NCBI GenBank assembly: GCA_044361535.1
Contig: JBIKIQ010000004.1
Location: 62,001-126,000 of the forward strand
Source: UBA952 sp044361535
GTDB taxonomy: Bacteria > Bacteroidota > Bacteroidia > Flavobacteriales_D > Crocinitomicaceae
Reading direction: 5' to 3'
Length of the DNA stretch: 64,000 nucleotides
In this document: one piece after another, positions 9,019 through 18,906 of the stretch
Layout: each line of letters starts with the position of its first letter
Position numbering within the stretch: the first letter of the stretch is position 1
Translations under genes and position numbers: made by a program
The notes under the pieces: model-generated
The model's database searches: none
What the model saw: the letters and a program-made list of their open reading frames with translations, nothing else
What the model was told of the DNA's origin: nothing

Positions 9019-11214
9019 ATGTCAATTCAAATTATCCGCAAAGTGAAACAGGTTATTGGTTTAACCACAGTCATCATTTTTATAGGAATTAGTAAATTAT
9101 TCGGTCAAGTTGATCATTGGGAAACCATTGTTTACGACACTTCTTCTTGGCGATATGTTGTACCAACGGCAGCAACCTCGATGAACTGGATTCAACCAAG
9201 TTTTGATGCATCCTCGTGGAATCTAGGAAATGGTGGATTTGGATTTGCAGATGGTGATGATGGCACAATAATTCCAACCTCATCAATTTCGGTATTTGCC
9301 AGAAAAGAATTTACAATTTCAGACCTTTCTACCATTAAGAAAGTAATCCTTAACATGGATTATGACGATGCATTTGTGGCATATATTAACGGTATTGAGG
9401 TAGCTCGTAATGGTTTAACATCGACCGGGCAGCCAGCCTACAATCAATTAGGTGAAATCTCTCACGAGGCAAAATTGTACCAAAACCAATATCCAGATCA
9501 ATTCCTCTATGACATTGTAGATTTCCCCGCAACTCTTGTTCAAGGCGTAAATGTGATCTGTGTGGAAGTTCATAATCAAACTGCCGCATCATCAGACTTA
9601 ACATGTCGTCCATTTTTATCTTTCGGAATTGACAGTCCAACTTTTACCTATTATCAAACCCCGACTTGGTTCATTGCCCCTATCACGTTTTCCAGTTCAA
9701 CTTTGCCAATTGTCGTATTAAACACAAACAATGTTGAAATTCCAGATGAACCAAAAATTCATGCGACAATGGGTATCATTTATAATGGCGAAGGGAATGT
9801 TAATTCTATTTCTGATCCATTTAATGAATTTTATGGTGAAATTGGAATTGAAAGGAGAGGATCATCGTCCAATGGGTTCCCCATGAAATCCTATGGCTTA
9901 GAAACTAGAGGACCAGATTCTTCCAATTACAATGTATCAATTTTTGATTTTCCAAGTGATAATGACTGGATTTTGTATGCGCCTTATACGGACAAGAGCT
10001 TTATTAGAAATATTATAACATATCATTTAGGCAATGAAATGGGTAATTACTCTCCAAGAACCAAGTTGTGTGAAGTAGTATTAAACGATGAATATATCGG
10101 TGTTTATGTATTCATGGAACGAATAAAGATTAATACAGGAAGAGTAAATATAAACCCGGTTTTACCACAAGACACACTAGAAAATGAATTAACTGGAGGC
10201 TATATTGTTAAGGTTGACAAAACTACTGCTGGAGGAATTATCGCGTGGACTTCCCCACATTTAGCAAGCGCTCCGAGCACAAATTCAATTCGCTATCAAT
10301 TACACGATCCTGAAATAACTGAATTACATCCTCTCCAATTAAACTACATTCAGAATTATATAACTGCTTGGGAGGATACTCTAGCGGGAAATAATTTTAC
10401 GGATCCCGTTAACGGTTTTAGAAAATTCATTGATGTTCAATCATTTATAGATTTTATGTTAGTGAACGAATTGTCAAAAAATGTTGATGGTTACCGTATT
10501 TCAACTTTTTTACACAAGCAACGTTTCAGTGAGGGTGGAAAATTAGTTGCTGGACCTTTGTGGGATTTTAATTTAGGTTGGGGTAATGCAAATTATTGCT
10601 ACGGAGGTGATACTACTGGTTGGGAAATTGATTTCAACAATTATTGTGCCGGTGGACTAGACAATCCATTTTGGTGGAAAAGAATGCTACAAGATTCACT
10701 TTATGCTAATGAAGTTAATTGCCGATGGTTTAGTTTAAGAAATGGGATCTTAAGTACAGATTATCTCATGAATTATATTGATAGTTTAGCAGAAATTCTT
10801 GAAGTGCCAGCCTCTCGAAATTATAACAAATGGCCAATTTTAGGAACCTATGTTTGGCCTAATAATTTTATTGGAAATACATACCAAGAAGAAATTGAAT
10901 ACATGAAAGAATGGGTTTTGGGCCGACTAACATGGATGGATAACAATATGTTTGGCTCTTGCCCTAGCGCAGGTATAGGGAGTAAATCTGATAATAAAAT
11001 TACTTTATACCCTAATCCTACATCAAATAGTTTAAAATTAGCAGGATTGATTGGGGACGATCAATTAATTATTAGAGATGTTTTTGGTAAAATCATCAAT
11101 CAAACAACCGTTAATTCTCAATCAACAATTGACCTTTCAAATCTTCAGAACGGACTTTATATCATTGAATTACTTCAAAATAAAATAACAACTAAAATTA
11201 TATTAAATCGATAA
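9019..11214 (+). CDS. CotH-type protein kinase, T9SS-exported
   Basis: This is a 731-residue protein from the ATG at 9019 (an in-frame TTG at 8977 is less likely). A signal sequence ending near FGQ is followed by a beta-sandwich domain (about 30-205, with 'FARKEFTIS...YINGIEVARN'). The CotH kinase-like domain (about 270-620) has IERRGSSS and PMKSYG with Lys290, 'GVYVFMERIKINTGRVNI' (about 360-377), NVDGYR with Asp490, and GPLWDFNLGWGN with Asp516. These match the lysine and metal-binding aspartates of CotH kinases, which phosphorylate extracytoplasmic proteins. A T9SS type A sorting domain (LYPNPTSNS, about 661-731) ends it. A lipoprotein gene starts 3 nt after it. Confidence 0.9.
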   Translation: MSIQIIRKVKQVIGLTTVIIFIGISKLFGQVDHWETIVYDTSSWRYVVPTAATSMNWIQPSFDASSWNLGNGGFGFADGDDGTIIPTSSISVFARKEFTISDLSTIKKVILNMDYDDAFVAYINGIEVARNGLTSTGQPAYNQLGEISHEAKLYQNQYPDQFLYDIVDFPATLVQGVNVICVEVHNQTAASSDLTCRPFLSFGIDSPTFTYYQTPTWFIAPITFSSSTLPIVVLNTNNVEIPDEPKIHATMGIIYNGEGNVNSISDPFNEFYGEIGIERRGSSSNGFPMKSYGLETRGPDSSNYNVSIFDFPSDNDWILYAPYTDKSFIRNIITYHLGNEMGNYSPRTKLCEVVLNDEYIGVYVFMERIKINTGRVNINPVLPQDTLENELTGGYIVKVDKTTAGGIIAWTSPHLASAPSTNSIRYQLHDPEITELHPLQLNYIQNYITAWEDTLAGNNFTDPVNGFRKFIDVQSFIDFMLVNELSKNVDGYRISTFLHKQRFSEGGKLVAGPLWDFNLGWGNANYCYGGDTTGWEIDFNNYCAGGLDNPFWWKRMLQDSLYANEVNCRWFSLRNGILSTDYLMNYIDSLAEILEVPASRNYNKWPILGTYVWPNNFIGNTYQEEIEYMKEWVLGRLTWMDNNMFGSCPSAGIGSKSDNKITLYPNPTSNSLKLAGLIGDDQLIIRDVFGKIINQTTVNSQSTIDLSNLQNGLYIIELLQNKITTKIILNR

Positions 11215-11217
11215 ATT

Positions 11218-11970
11218 ATGCGACAAACATTTCTTCTTCTTTCGTTACTTGTAATAATAACATCATGTAAAAAAATAGAGGGGCCAGGCGGGACTTCTGC
11301 GATACGCGGAAAATTAAGTGGTCAAGATTATTCATTTGGTGATAAAGAAATTACCACTGTTTCTTTTACATCAGGAGCTACCATTGAACACGGCGATTAT
11401 TGGTTATTAAATTCTACCGACAATTCCAAATTGTATTACATTTATTACACAAACCCATCATGGATTTCGTCAGCTGATCCTCAACTACAAGGAAGAACAG
11501 GAATTGCTGTTTCCTTTAATTACAGCGATTCAAATCTTGAGGTTGCTCAACGCACTTTAGATTCAATACAACAAGTAAGTGGATTGCCTTTTAGCCTATC
11601 GTTATCACAGGATATCCTTACTATTACGTCTAACACAACCGGTGAAGTTGTTGATGCAGATGACTATTCTACTCCATTTACAGTGGATGTCTCTAACCAA
11701 GGCTCCCCTAACATTACAGGAGATTCTTTTGGTCGGGGTGGTGAACGTGTTTACATCATTTATGGTCAAAATGAATATTCTTCAAATTCGGTAAGAACAG
11801 ATGAAAATGGATTATTTTCTTTTGAAGGCTTGCAAAAAGGCACCTATACAATTTATTCCTTGTCTGAAGATACTTTGCAAAATGGAAAATTTAATAGAGT
11901 GTCAAAAAAAATACAAATAACTGATAAAAAACAAATTGTTGATGCAGGTGATTTACATGTGTACTATTAA
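11218..11970 (+). CDS. Lipoprotein of the CotH operon
   Basis: This 250-residue protein has a lipobox (VIITSCKK, Cys17), so it is anchored in an envelope membrane. The middle has no family I recognise. The C-terminal part (about 165-250) has a transthyretin-like layout, 'GERVYIIYG...VRTDENGLFSFEGLQKGTYTIYSL', as in carboxypeptidase regulatory-like domains that act as structural or binding modules. It starts 3 nt after cotH and overlaps the next gene by 14 nt, so the three are one transcript. Its role is unknown; it may present or dock a kinase substrate. Confidence 0.75.
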   Translation: MRQTFLLLSLLVIITSCKKIEGPGGTSAIRGKLSGQDYSFGDKEITTVSFTSGATIEHGDYWLLNSTDNSKLYYIYYTNPSWISSADPQLQGRTGIAVSFNYSDSNLEVAQRTLDSIQQVSGLPFSLSLSQDILTITSNTTGEVVDADDYSTPFTVDVSNQGSPNITGDSFGRGGERVYIIYGQNEYSSNSVRTDENGLFSFEGLQKGTYTIYSLSEDTLQNGKFNRVSKKIQITDKKQIVDAGDLHVYY

Positions 11971-12655
11971 GCGCTCTATTCCTTTTATTGTTGGTGTTTT
12001 AATTACGACTAGCCAACTAAATGCCCAATTTTCATCATGGTTGGGAGTTAGTGTAAATAAATCTCTTGGAAAACATCTTGATTTAGAGGGTTCCTATGAA
12101 TACAGATTTAAAAACACCAATAAATTTGACAAATCTAATATTGATTTCAAATTCACTCAGAATTGGACCAAAGGTCTTGAAACTTTTGTAAGGTATCGCA
12201 ATTCAATGGAAAACAACAAATTCAGTGGATTGAACTCAAGAATTTATGCATATAACAATAGAATTAGCTTCGGTATAGATGTTTCGTTTTTGAGGTTATT
12301 TGATGTTTCTAAACGCACTAAACTTAATTGGACCATTGCTCAACAATTAGATAATAACCAATTTAGAAGAAACAGCAGTATGCTTAGAAATAGATTGACA
12401 TTTAAACATGATATAAAAGACTTTTTTCTTTCTCCTTTTGTTTCTATTGAACATTTTTACAGATGGAATCGTGATATAATTTATAGGGAAGATGAAATAG
12501 TTATCGCTAGCGGAACAAGCGCATTTCGATATTTTCTAGGTTCTGACATCGAAATAAATAAGTCTCAAAAACTTGTAGTTTCTTTTGGTTTGAGAGAATC
12601 ATTACTTAAAAATTCTTCCTTCATTTTAAGAATTAATTATAAAATGAGTTTTTAA
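11957..12655 (+). CDS. DUF2490 outer-membrane beta-barrel protein
   Basis: The protein has 232 residues from the ATG at 11957, which overlaps the end of the lipoprotein gene in another frame; an upstream TTG at 11936 is less likely. The signal peptide ends in TSQLNAQ. The rest is alternating hydrophobic and aromatic beta strands (SWLGVSVNKSLGKHLDLEGS, YEYRFKNTN, 'FSPFVSIEHFYRW'-type strands) and the C-terminus is ...INYKMSF, ending in an aromatic residue as barrels do. This matches DUF2490, whose function is unknown. Overlap with the upstream gene suggests translational coupling within the CotH operon. Confidence 0.8.
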   Translation: MCTIKRSIPFIVGVLITTSQLNAQFSSWLGVSVNKSLGKHLDLEGSYEYRFKNTNKFDKSNIDFKFTQNWTKGLETFVRYRNSMENNKFSGLNSRIYAYNNRISFGIDVSFLRLFDVSKRTKLNWTIAQQLDNNQFRRNSSMLRNRLTFKHDIKDFFLSPFVSIEHFYRWNRDIIYREDEIVIASGTSAFRYFLGSDIEINKSQKLVVSFGLRESLLKNSSFILRINYKMSF

Positions 12656-13008
12656 ACGCCTATTTCCGTTTTTAAATAAAGGGAGTTCGGGATAAGAATT
12701 TTCTCAGATCTTTTGTTAAATATCCAAGTGTTAGATGTTATTCTTAGTAATAACGAGTTATCTTAAATGAAATCAAAGCAACAAATGGGTGTGTCATGGA
12801 ACCACAAAATATAAATTTCTTTTAGATACAGTCGTCTACTTCTTGAAAATCACGCGTCGTATCTTAATACGCCTTGCTCTTTTCACTTGTATCCAACAAT
12901 TCAAAGCGATCTGACTTTATTCATATCCGGAACTCACATTAAATAACTTATTAAAATAAAAAAAGTGGTCAAGGTTTTGACCACTTTTCGTTTTTTTTCA
13001 AGATGTTT
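12656..13008. other. 353-bp convergent intergenic gap
   Basis: Besides the strong terminator at 12961-12998 I see only a minor inverted repeat (GTTATT...AATAAC, 12737-12754). No ORF with protein-like composition, tRNA or promoter was found. Confidence 0.6.
12961..12998. terminator. Bidirectional rho-independent terminator
   Basis: AAAAGTGGTCAA (12961-12972) pairs perfectly with TTGACCACTTTT (12977-12988) around the loop GGTT. A T run follows on the plus strand and an A-rich tract flanks it for the minus strand. It separates the convergent CotH operon and the SprB-repeat gene and could end both transcripts. Confidence 0.9.
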
Positions 13009-16000
13009 TTATTGCTTTATCCAACATTTAATTGATTCATTAAATTTGATTAGATACGTTCCTCTTTCTAATCTCGATAGATCAAGTAATCTCTCATTTT
13101 CAGAAATGGCTTCTGAAACAATTATTTTACCATTGACATCCATTACATCTATAAGTCCATTATGAGTACCTGTAATAATTAAAAAGTCTGTACCGGGATT
13201 AGGATAAACAGTCCAGTTTTGCTCAATATTCTGATCATAAACTCCAACCGTTGTGCTAAGAACGTTTACTGTATCAGAATATGTACAACCATTTGCATCA
13301 CTTATTGTAAAAATATATTCACCACCAACAAGTGCAGAAATATCCTCTGTTGTTGCTCCATTACTCCATGTGAACGAATAAGGAGCCGTAGCACCGTTTA
13401 CATTTAAATCAATTGAACCATCATTTCCAACTAACTCGTCCGTAGTTGTTATAGAAACAGAAAAAGCAGATGGTTCAATAACTGTAGTACTTACCGTATC
13501 AACACAACCATTGGCGTCGGTTATAATACATTCATATGTTCCACCTGATAAACCAGCTAACGCAGAAGAAAATGATGTTGAATTAGTCCAATCATATACA
13601 TATGGAGCTGAGCCACCAGTTGCAAGGACAGACACTGAACCAGTATTTGTACCGTTGCATAGAGGATTATTACTCGTTCCAGCAGCACTGAAATCTGACA
13701 ATAATACATTGGTTGAAACCGTATCAGTACAACCAAGGGCATCTGTAACTACGCAAGTATAATTTCCAATGGAAGCATTTTGCAATGTATCGTCAGTCAC
13801 CGAAGAATTTAACCAAGAAAAAGTGTAAGGAGCAATTCCATTTTGGACGCTAACCACTAAATCACTTGTTGAAGTTGAATAACAAACAACAGCGTCTTCA
13901 GGTGAGATAGCTTGAATTTGAGATAGCTCGGTTAAGGTATCAAAAACCACAACAACACAACCGGTAGCATCTGTTATTGAACAAGAATAGTTACCCGCTG
14001 GTAAGTTATTTGCTGTATCAGAAGCCACTACATTATTTGACCATGAATAGTTGTAAGGTTCTACACCATTTGCCGCCACTAAAATAATCTGACCAGTATT
14101 TGTATTTGCGCAACTAACATCAGTTGAACTAGTCGTAGCACTTAAATTAGATAAACTTGGTACAACAATATTTTCAGTAGCAGTACATGCATTAACATCC
14201 GTTAATGTAATTCCATAAGCACCACTTGAAAGACTTGATAAATCTTCTGTATTTTGTCCATTAGTCCATAAAACTGACAATGTGCCCGTGCCTCCAGAAA
14301 TCGCATTGTCAATCGCTCCATCAGATGCTCCACAAGAAGCCGCAGTAACCGTTTCGGTAATTTGCATAGGTACACACGTTTGGAAAATTGGATTTATTAC
14401 GTAGGACACTAAAAAGTTAAACTGTTCCACTGTTGCCCATGTTGCGGCACCTGCAGGACTTTGGTCCCACTTAAGAAATGCTCTATTTGGGGTATGATAA
14501 CTGGAAGAAGTCGCTAATCTAATATTTCCAGCATTTTCAATTACACCAAAAAAGTAAGTCCCAGCATTTAATGGAAGAGTTCCTCCTTGAATAGGTAATT
14601 TTAATACCACACCCGAGGTATTGTCGGCAGCAGTTGTTGAGTAAGTTGTCGTACTTGCAATAGGTGTGCCGGTTGGGATTCCATTAGATGTAGCGTAAAT
14701 ATCAACCCTAACAGGTTGATTGGCAGGAGTTCCTGCATTTAAAACAAACTGCACTGAATCTAAATAATCATTTGCTGATAAAGTATAGGTTTGACCTAAT
14801 ATCCCATTGTCATATACACCAGCAGTTGCATTATTTCCAATTCCCAATGATCCAGTTATACCGTAAGTTCTTGACATAGACTGTTTTGTTCTAGAAAATC
14901 CTGTAGTTGCAGAATTATTTTGTGGAATCTGATCCGTGGCAGCTGAAAAAACATAGTTTACTGTATAATTATCATAAGCAGAAACCAAATAATTAGGTAT
15001 TGTAAAAGTTCCTGTCTGACCCGCCGCTAAATCTTGTGCTGCTGAAGTTGCAGTATATAAAACATTTCCTTGTCCGTCAAATAATGAAGCCGTCATAGTA
15101 ACACCTTGAATTGCTGATGTACCATTGTTTTTGCCATTTGCCGAAAACTGAAGGTCATTTCCAGTTAATGATTGTCTTGAATGAATTCTTGTATATTCAC
15201 CTCCTGGATTTAAATTGCTGACATAAACAATATCATTTACTGGATCACTTCCGAATTTAGGTCGAATCATAAATGCATAACTTACACCATATAATTCCAT
15301 CGGATTCCATGCTCCCGTTCCAACTTTTACAAGATTTCTTCCATTCGTAAATAAACTTGCATCACAACCAATAGGAAAAGATGTCGTTCCTGTTTTTGTA
15401 ATCGCTACAACATATTCACCTGCTGTTACAGCTAAAGGAGCTGGAAACACATGATTTTTCCATCCTGCACCGTTATTGGTAATACTTGCAGATGTGTACA
15501 AAGGCGTTGTACCTACCACTCCGTTTGTAACAGAAAAAACTTGTACTGTATAGGCTTGTGTCGTTGATGTAGAAGCAATATAGTATTGTGCTCCTGTCAT
15601 TTGATCAGCCCCCAATACGCTGTATTGAACTCCCTGTGAATATCCATTCGTCGTTGACCAGTTAAATGCAGTAGTATAAATATCTTTATCCCGAGCCATA
15701 TAATTATAGTCTAGAATTAGGTCTTGTTGTGCCAGATTATTTGCAACAACTTGGTCTAACTCATTTTGAGTTTTCACGTACTTGATAAGATAGGAATTTG
15801 AGGATGTAAGCGAGGGTGCCCAAACACCAGAAACAACAACTTGTTGACCACCGATACCTAAATTTATTGGTGATGATGAATACGTTGTAATTGGAGTGGT
15901 TGTATTCGGTAGTTCATAAATCTCTGCTGTTAAAACTACATTTGTTAATGAATTCGCACTTAAATTTTTAATGGTTCCTCCTAAGGTAATTCCATTTGAT

Positions 16001-16512
16001 GCTTGAGTAATTGGAATTCGTGTATATCTATTTGTCAAAAAATTAATTTCAGAATCATTATTTGATGGAAGTGGACTGAAGGTGAAATTCCAAGTAAATC
16101 CATTTGCATCCCAAACATCATCCCATTCAAAATAATACGTATTACCAGCGAGTAATATCACATTGTCGATACGAGATGCATAGGCAGCCGTACCTGTTGA
16201 AATACAACCAGCGAAATCATCATTAGTTGCAACTTGCGACAGTGCAGCGCAATTTCCTGACCAAATCCACAACCTAGTGTCAGCTCCTCCACTACATGAA
16301 TTAATGTTCATAATCCCCGAATTGGAGGGAGTAAAACTGTACCATCCAGCAGCAGTAGCATCTGGTTGACTTGGGGTTCCAGTTAATGGAGAAGCTGTGA
16401 ACGTACCTGGGGTTACAGGTAATGCAGTGCCACATGTTCCTCCTTGGGCTTGAGTTTCAGAATATTTAAAAACAGAAAATACGGCCAATAAAAGAAGTAA
16501 TTTTTTCTTCAT
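13009..16512 (-). CDS. Large T9SS-exported adhesin-like protein with five SprB repeats
   Basis: This 1167-residue protein has a signal peptide (MKKKLLLLLAVFSVFKYSETQAQ). The first 700 residues are Ser/Thr/Asn-rich beta-sandwich sequence, including an early segment like 'GWYSFTPSNSG...LWIWSGNC'. Five SprB-type repeats follow (about 712-1085), each with a start Cys or equivalent, 'G..PY.F.WSN', 'L..G.Y...I.DA.GC'. A T9SS type A sorting domain (VYPNPGTDFL onward, about 1095-1167) ends it. SprB repeats are known from the gliding adhesin of Flavobacterium; here they more generally suggest a long surface-exposed or released adhesin. It is probably transcribed alone, facing the terminator at 12961. 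Confidence 0.9.
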   Translation of the reverse strand: MKKKLLLLLAVFSVFKYSETQAQGGTCGTALPVTPGTFTASPLTGTPSQPDATAAGWYSFTPSNSGIMNINSCSGGADTRLWIWSGNCAALSQVATNDDFAGCISTGTAAYASRIDNVILLAGNTYYFEWDDVWDANGFTWNFTFSPLPSNNDSEINFLTNRYTRIPITQASNGITLGGTIKNLSANSLTNVVLTAEIYELPNTTTPITTYSSSPINLGIGGQQVVVSGVWAPSLTSSNSYLIKYVKTQNELDQVVANNLAQQDLILDYNYMARDKDIYTTAFNWSTTNGYSQGVQYSVLGADQMTGAQYYIASTSTTQAYTVQVFSVTNGVVGTTPLYTSASITNNGAGWKNHVFPAPLAVTAGEYVVAITKTGTTSFPIGCDASLFTNGRNLVKVGTGAWNPMELYGVSYAFMIRPKFGSDPVNDIVYVSNLNPGGEYTRIHSRQSLTGNDLQFSANGKNNGTSAIQGVTMTASLFDGQGNVLYTATSAAQDLAAGQTGTFTIPNYLVSAYDNYTVNYVFSAATDQIPQNNSATTGFSRTKQSMSRTYGITGSLGIGNNATAGVYDNGILGQTYTLSANDYLDSVQFVLNAGTPANQPVRVDIYATSNGIPTGTPIASTTTYSTTAADNTSGVVLKLPIQGGTLPLNAGTYFFGVIENAGNIRLATSSSYHTPNRAFLKWDQSPAGAATWATVEQFNFLVSYVINPIFQTCVPMQITETVTAASCGASDGAIDNAISGGTGTLSVLWTNGQNTEDLSSLSSGAYGITLTDVNACTATENIVVPSLSNLSATTSSTDVSCANTNTGQIILVAANGVEPYNYSWSNNVVASDTANNLPAGNYSCSITDATGCVVVVFDTLTELSQIQAISPEDAVVCYSTSTSDLVVSVQNGIAPYTFSWLNSSVTDDTLQNASIGNYTCVVTDALGCTDTVSTNVLLSDFSAAGTSNNPLCNGTNTGSVSVLATGGSAPYVYDWTNSTSFSSALAGLSGGTYECIITDANGCVDTVSTTVIEPSAFSVSITTTDELVGNDGSIDLNVNGATAPYSFTWSNGATTEDISALVGGEYIFTISDANGCTYSDTVNVLSTTVGVYDQNIEQNWTVYPNPGTDFLIITGTHNGLIDVMDVNGKIIVSEAISENERLLDLSRLERGTYLIKFNESIKCWIKQ

Positions 16513-16652
16513 ATAAATTTAGTTTTAGTTTAAAGTTAACATTAAATAAATACCTAACTGTAAATGTTGGCGATTTAATACTAGTTTTTAGGTTATTTTA
16601 AAGCAATTAGCTTAAGAAATTAGGCGACCTTATTCAAGTAAATAATAAAAAT

Positions 16653-17447
16653 CTAACGTCCATCTCCGTCTAAAAGATTTCCCAAACCACCCAAAATACC
16701 ACTTCCCTCTTCTTTATGCTGAGTGGTGCCATAAGCCAATATACGAGAAGCCAAACGAGAAATTGGTAATGTTTGTAACCAAACTTCGCCTGGACCTTTA
16801 AGGGTAGCAAAGAAAACTCCTTCACCACCAAAAAGTGTATTTTTAATACCACCAATAAATTGAATATCGTAATCTACATCTTGTGTGTAAGCAACGATAC
16901 AACCCGTATCGACACGCAAAACCTCTCCTGGATTTAATTTTCTACTCATAACATGTCCTCCAGCATGACAAAATGCCATTCCATCACCTTCCAATTTTTG
17001 CATAATAAAACCTTCCCCACCAAATAAACCTGTCCCTAGCTTACGCTGAAATTCAATCCCAACGGATACTCCTTTGGCTGCACACAAAAAGGAATCCTTT
17101 TGACAAATTACTTTTCCATTATACTGTTGAAGATCTATTGGAATGATTTTTCCAGGATAGGGTGAAGCAAAGGCAACACGTGCTTTACCGGCTCCAGTGT
17201 GCGTGTATGCAGTCATAAACAAACTTTCACCAGTCAACAAACGCTTTCCGGCACTCCATAGCTTACCCATAAATCCTTGCTGCTGTTGGGAACCGTCTCC
17301 AAAAATAGTTTCCATTTTAATTCCGTCATCCATATACATAAATGCACCAGCTTCAGCAATGGCAGTCTCTTGAGGGTCCAATTCAATTTCAACGAGTTGC
17401 ATTTCCTCGCCTTTAATAAAATAGTCGATTTCGTGATTTGTTCTCAT
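16653..17447 (-). CDS. TIGR00266/AIM24 family protein
   Basis: The 264-residue sequence is Gly-rich with the repeated 'GTGLFGGEGFIMQKLEGDG' and 'NTLFGGEGVFFATLKGPG' turns that mark the AIM24-like (TIGR00266) fold, a beta-roll-like trimeric protein. Length is normal for the family. No signal peptide is seen. The bacterial function is not established; the yeast relative Aim24 is mitochondrial. It sits alone between two exported-protein genes on the same strand, with 36 nt to the upstream PKD protein gene. Confidence 0.9.
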   Translation of the reverse strand: MRTNHEIDYFIKGEEMQLVEIELDPQETAIAEAGAFMYMDDGIKMETIFGDGSQQQQGFMGKLWSAGKRLLTGESLFMTAYTHTGAGKARVAFASPYPGKIIPIDLQQYNGKVICQKDSFLCAAKGVSVGIEFQRKLGTGLFGGEGFIMQKLEGDGMAFCHAGGHVMSRKLNPGEVLRVDTGCIVAYTQDVDYDIQFIGGIKNTLFGGEGVFFATLKGPGEVWLQTLPISRLASRILAYGTTQHKEEGSGILGGLGNLLDGDGR

Positions 17448-17483
17448 ATGTTTAGTTCAAATTATAATTAAAAATAGTTTTAT

Positions 17484-18839
17484 TTACTCCTTCAAATACG
17501 GAAGAATTAGATGATTACCGTTAGCGAATTCCATACGAACGAAAAACAAGCCGTTTACGTTTGTCACAAGAGAGTACTGGTTTCCTTGAACAATCAGATC
17601 TTGCTTACTTCCGGTTAAATCATAAATGGCAATCTCAGAAATTTTAGATCCTATTGAAGATATTCCAAAAGAACCATTTCCCGGGTTAGGGAACAAGGTT
17701 GCAAAATCACTTTGTTCTTCTAATCCTAAATCATTAATTGAAATACAATCCGAAGTGTCAGAACAACCATTCGCAAGCGTCACTATCACAGCATATTCAC
17801 CATTGATCGGAGGTGTGTATTGCACCGAAGTAGCACCGGGTATAATCGTTAAAGATGGACACAATAACCATTGATAAAGCGCATTTGGTTGTAAGGACGT
17901 GATTTGACCGTTCAAAAATTCTAAACCGGTTGATGGAGAAGGCAGTACAGTTACGTTTTGAGTGGTTGTATCACACCCTTGATTATTACAAGCAATTAGG
18001 GTAATTACATATTGTCCCGGCAAATTAAAACAAAGTGGTTGAGGATTTTCAAGAGTGGAAGAATTTCCGTTACCAAAATCCCACGAATAGGACGTTGCAT
18101 CAGAACTAGTGTTAGAAAATGTAAAGCAATCGTTTTGACAAAGTTGATTGGTATTTACACTAAAAACTGCCTGAGGAACTGGTAGGATATCCGTTGTAAT
18201 CTTTAAATTATTTAATGCAAGGGAAGGGTCAGAACCAGCTCCATCATTACTATTTCTCCAATCAAAACCCAGTCTCAACGAAGATAAATTATTGCATGTA
18301 GTAGGCAATGGAATTGACACATGAGACCATAGACCTTGTCCGTTTGAGCAAGTAGACGCAGGAGTAATTAGTTGTAAATTAATCCAAGTACTACCACCAT
18401 CAATACTATATATGACAGCTCCATAATCATCTCCGGCCTGACCAATTCCAATATAATCGAACTCAATACTCAAATTTTGAGAATTCAAAGTGCTAATGTT
18501 TGAAGCGATAACTGCACGTTTATTGGTTGTTGCAGAGATAAATCCTAATCCACCATCACCAGCATTATAGGTTGCACCGGTTCCTACACACCAGGTCCCT
18601 TGACAACCAACATGTAAAGTTTTATTTCCATTTCCAGCTGTGCCGCATCCTCCTGCAGCCACGCCTCCTTCGGCATCAGAAATCACCCATAGATTTGCAT
18701 CAATATCATTTTGTCCAGTAGAAATATTGAGAGTCCACTCAGCAGAATTTTCAAAATCATTTTGCCAAATTGTTGTTTGTGCATCTCCATTCTTTAAAAT
18801 CAAAAAGAACAGCGCTGCTAGGAAAAAATATTTTTTCAT
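17484..18839 (-). CDS. PKD-domain protein with T9SS type A sorting domain
   Basis: This 451-residue protein starts with a signal peptide (MKKYFFLAALFFLILKNGDAQ). Residues 25-215 look like a jelly-roll/MAM-like module (QNDFENSAEW... 'SIDGGSTWINLQL' ... 'LRLGFDWRNSNDG'), with Cys pairs that suggest disulfides. A PKD domain spans about 221-300 (SYSWDFGNGNSST), then a short Ig-like segment, then a T9SS sorting domain from about 380 (LFPNPGNGSFG). It is exported across the outer membrane; binding of polymer or protein is a guess. Its start faces that of the hydrolase gene at 18907 (divergent, 67-bp gap). Confidence 0.88.
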   Translation of the reverse strand: MKKYFFLAALFFLILKNGDAQTTIWQNDFENSAEWTLNISTGQNDIDANLWVISDAEGGVAAGGCGTAGNGNKTLHVGCQGTWCVGTGATYNAGDGGLGFISATTNKRAVIASNISTLNSQNLSIEFDYIGIGQAGDDYGAVIYSIDGGSTWINLQLITPASTCSNGQGLWSHVSIPLPTTCNNLSSLRLGFDWRNSNDGAGSDPSLALNNLKITTDILPVPQAVFSVNTNQLCQNDCFTFSNTSSDATSYSWDFGNGNSSTLENPQPLCFNLPGQYVITLIACNNQGCDTTTQNVTVLPSPSTGLEFLNGQITSLQPNALYQWLLCPSLTIIPGATSVQYTPPINGEYAVIVTLANGCSDTSDCISINDLGLEEQSDFATLFPNPGNGSFGISSIGSKISEIAIYDLTGSKQDLIVQGNQYSLVTNVNGLFFVRMEFANGNHLILPYLKE

Positions 18840-18906
18840 AGAATTTTCTTGTGAAGATAAAAAAAATGATGGTTACTTTTACAAAGTAAATAAATTTCAG
18901 CTTATT

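Noticed and set aside
13009..16512. SprB-repeat protein as the gliding adhesin SprB itself
   Set aside because: It has only five repeats and 1167 residues, far smaller than SprB, and no gliding genes are adjacent; it is described as adhesin-like only.
18640..18906. Upstream extension of the alpha/beta hydrolase frame
   Set aside because: It lies within the opposite-strand PKD gene, and the ATG at 18907 starts a good signal peptide.
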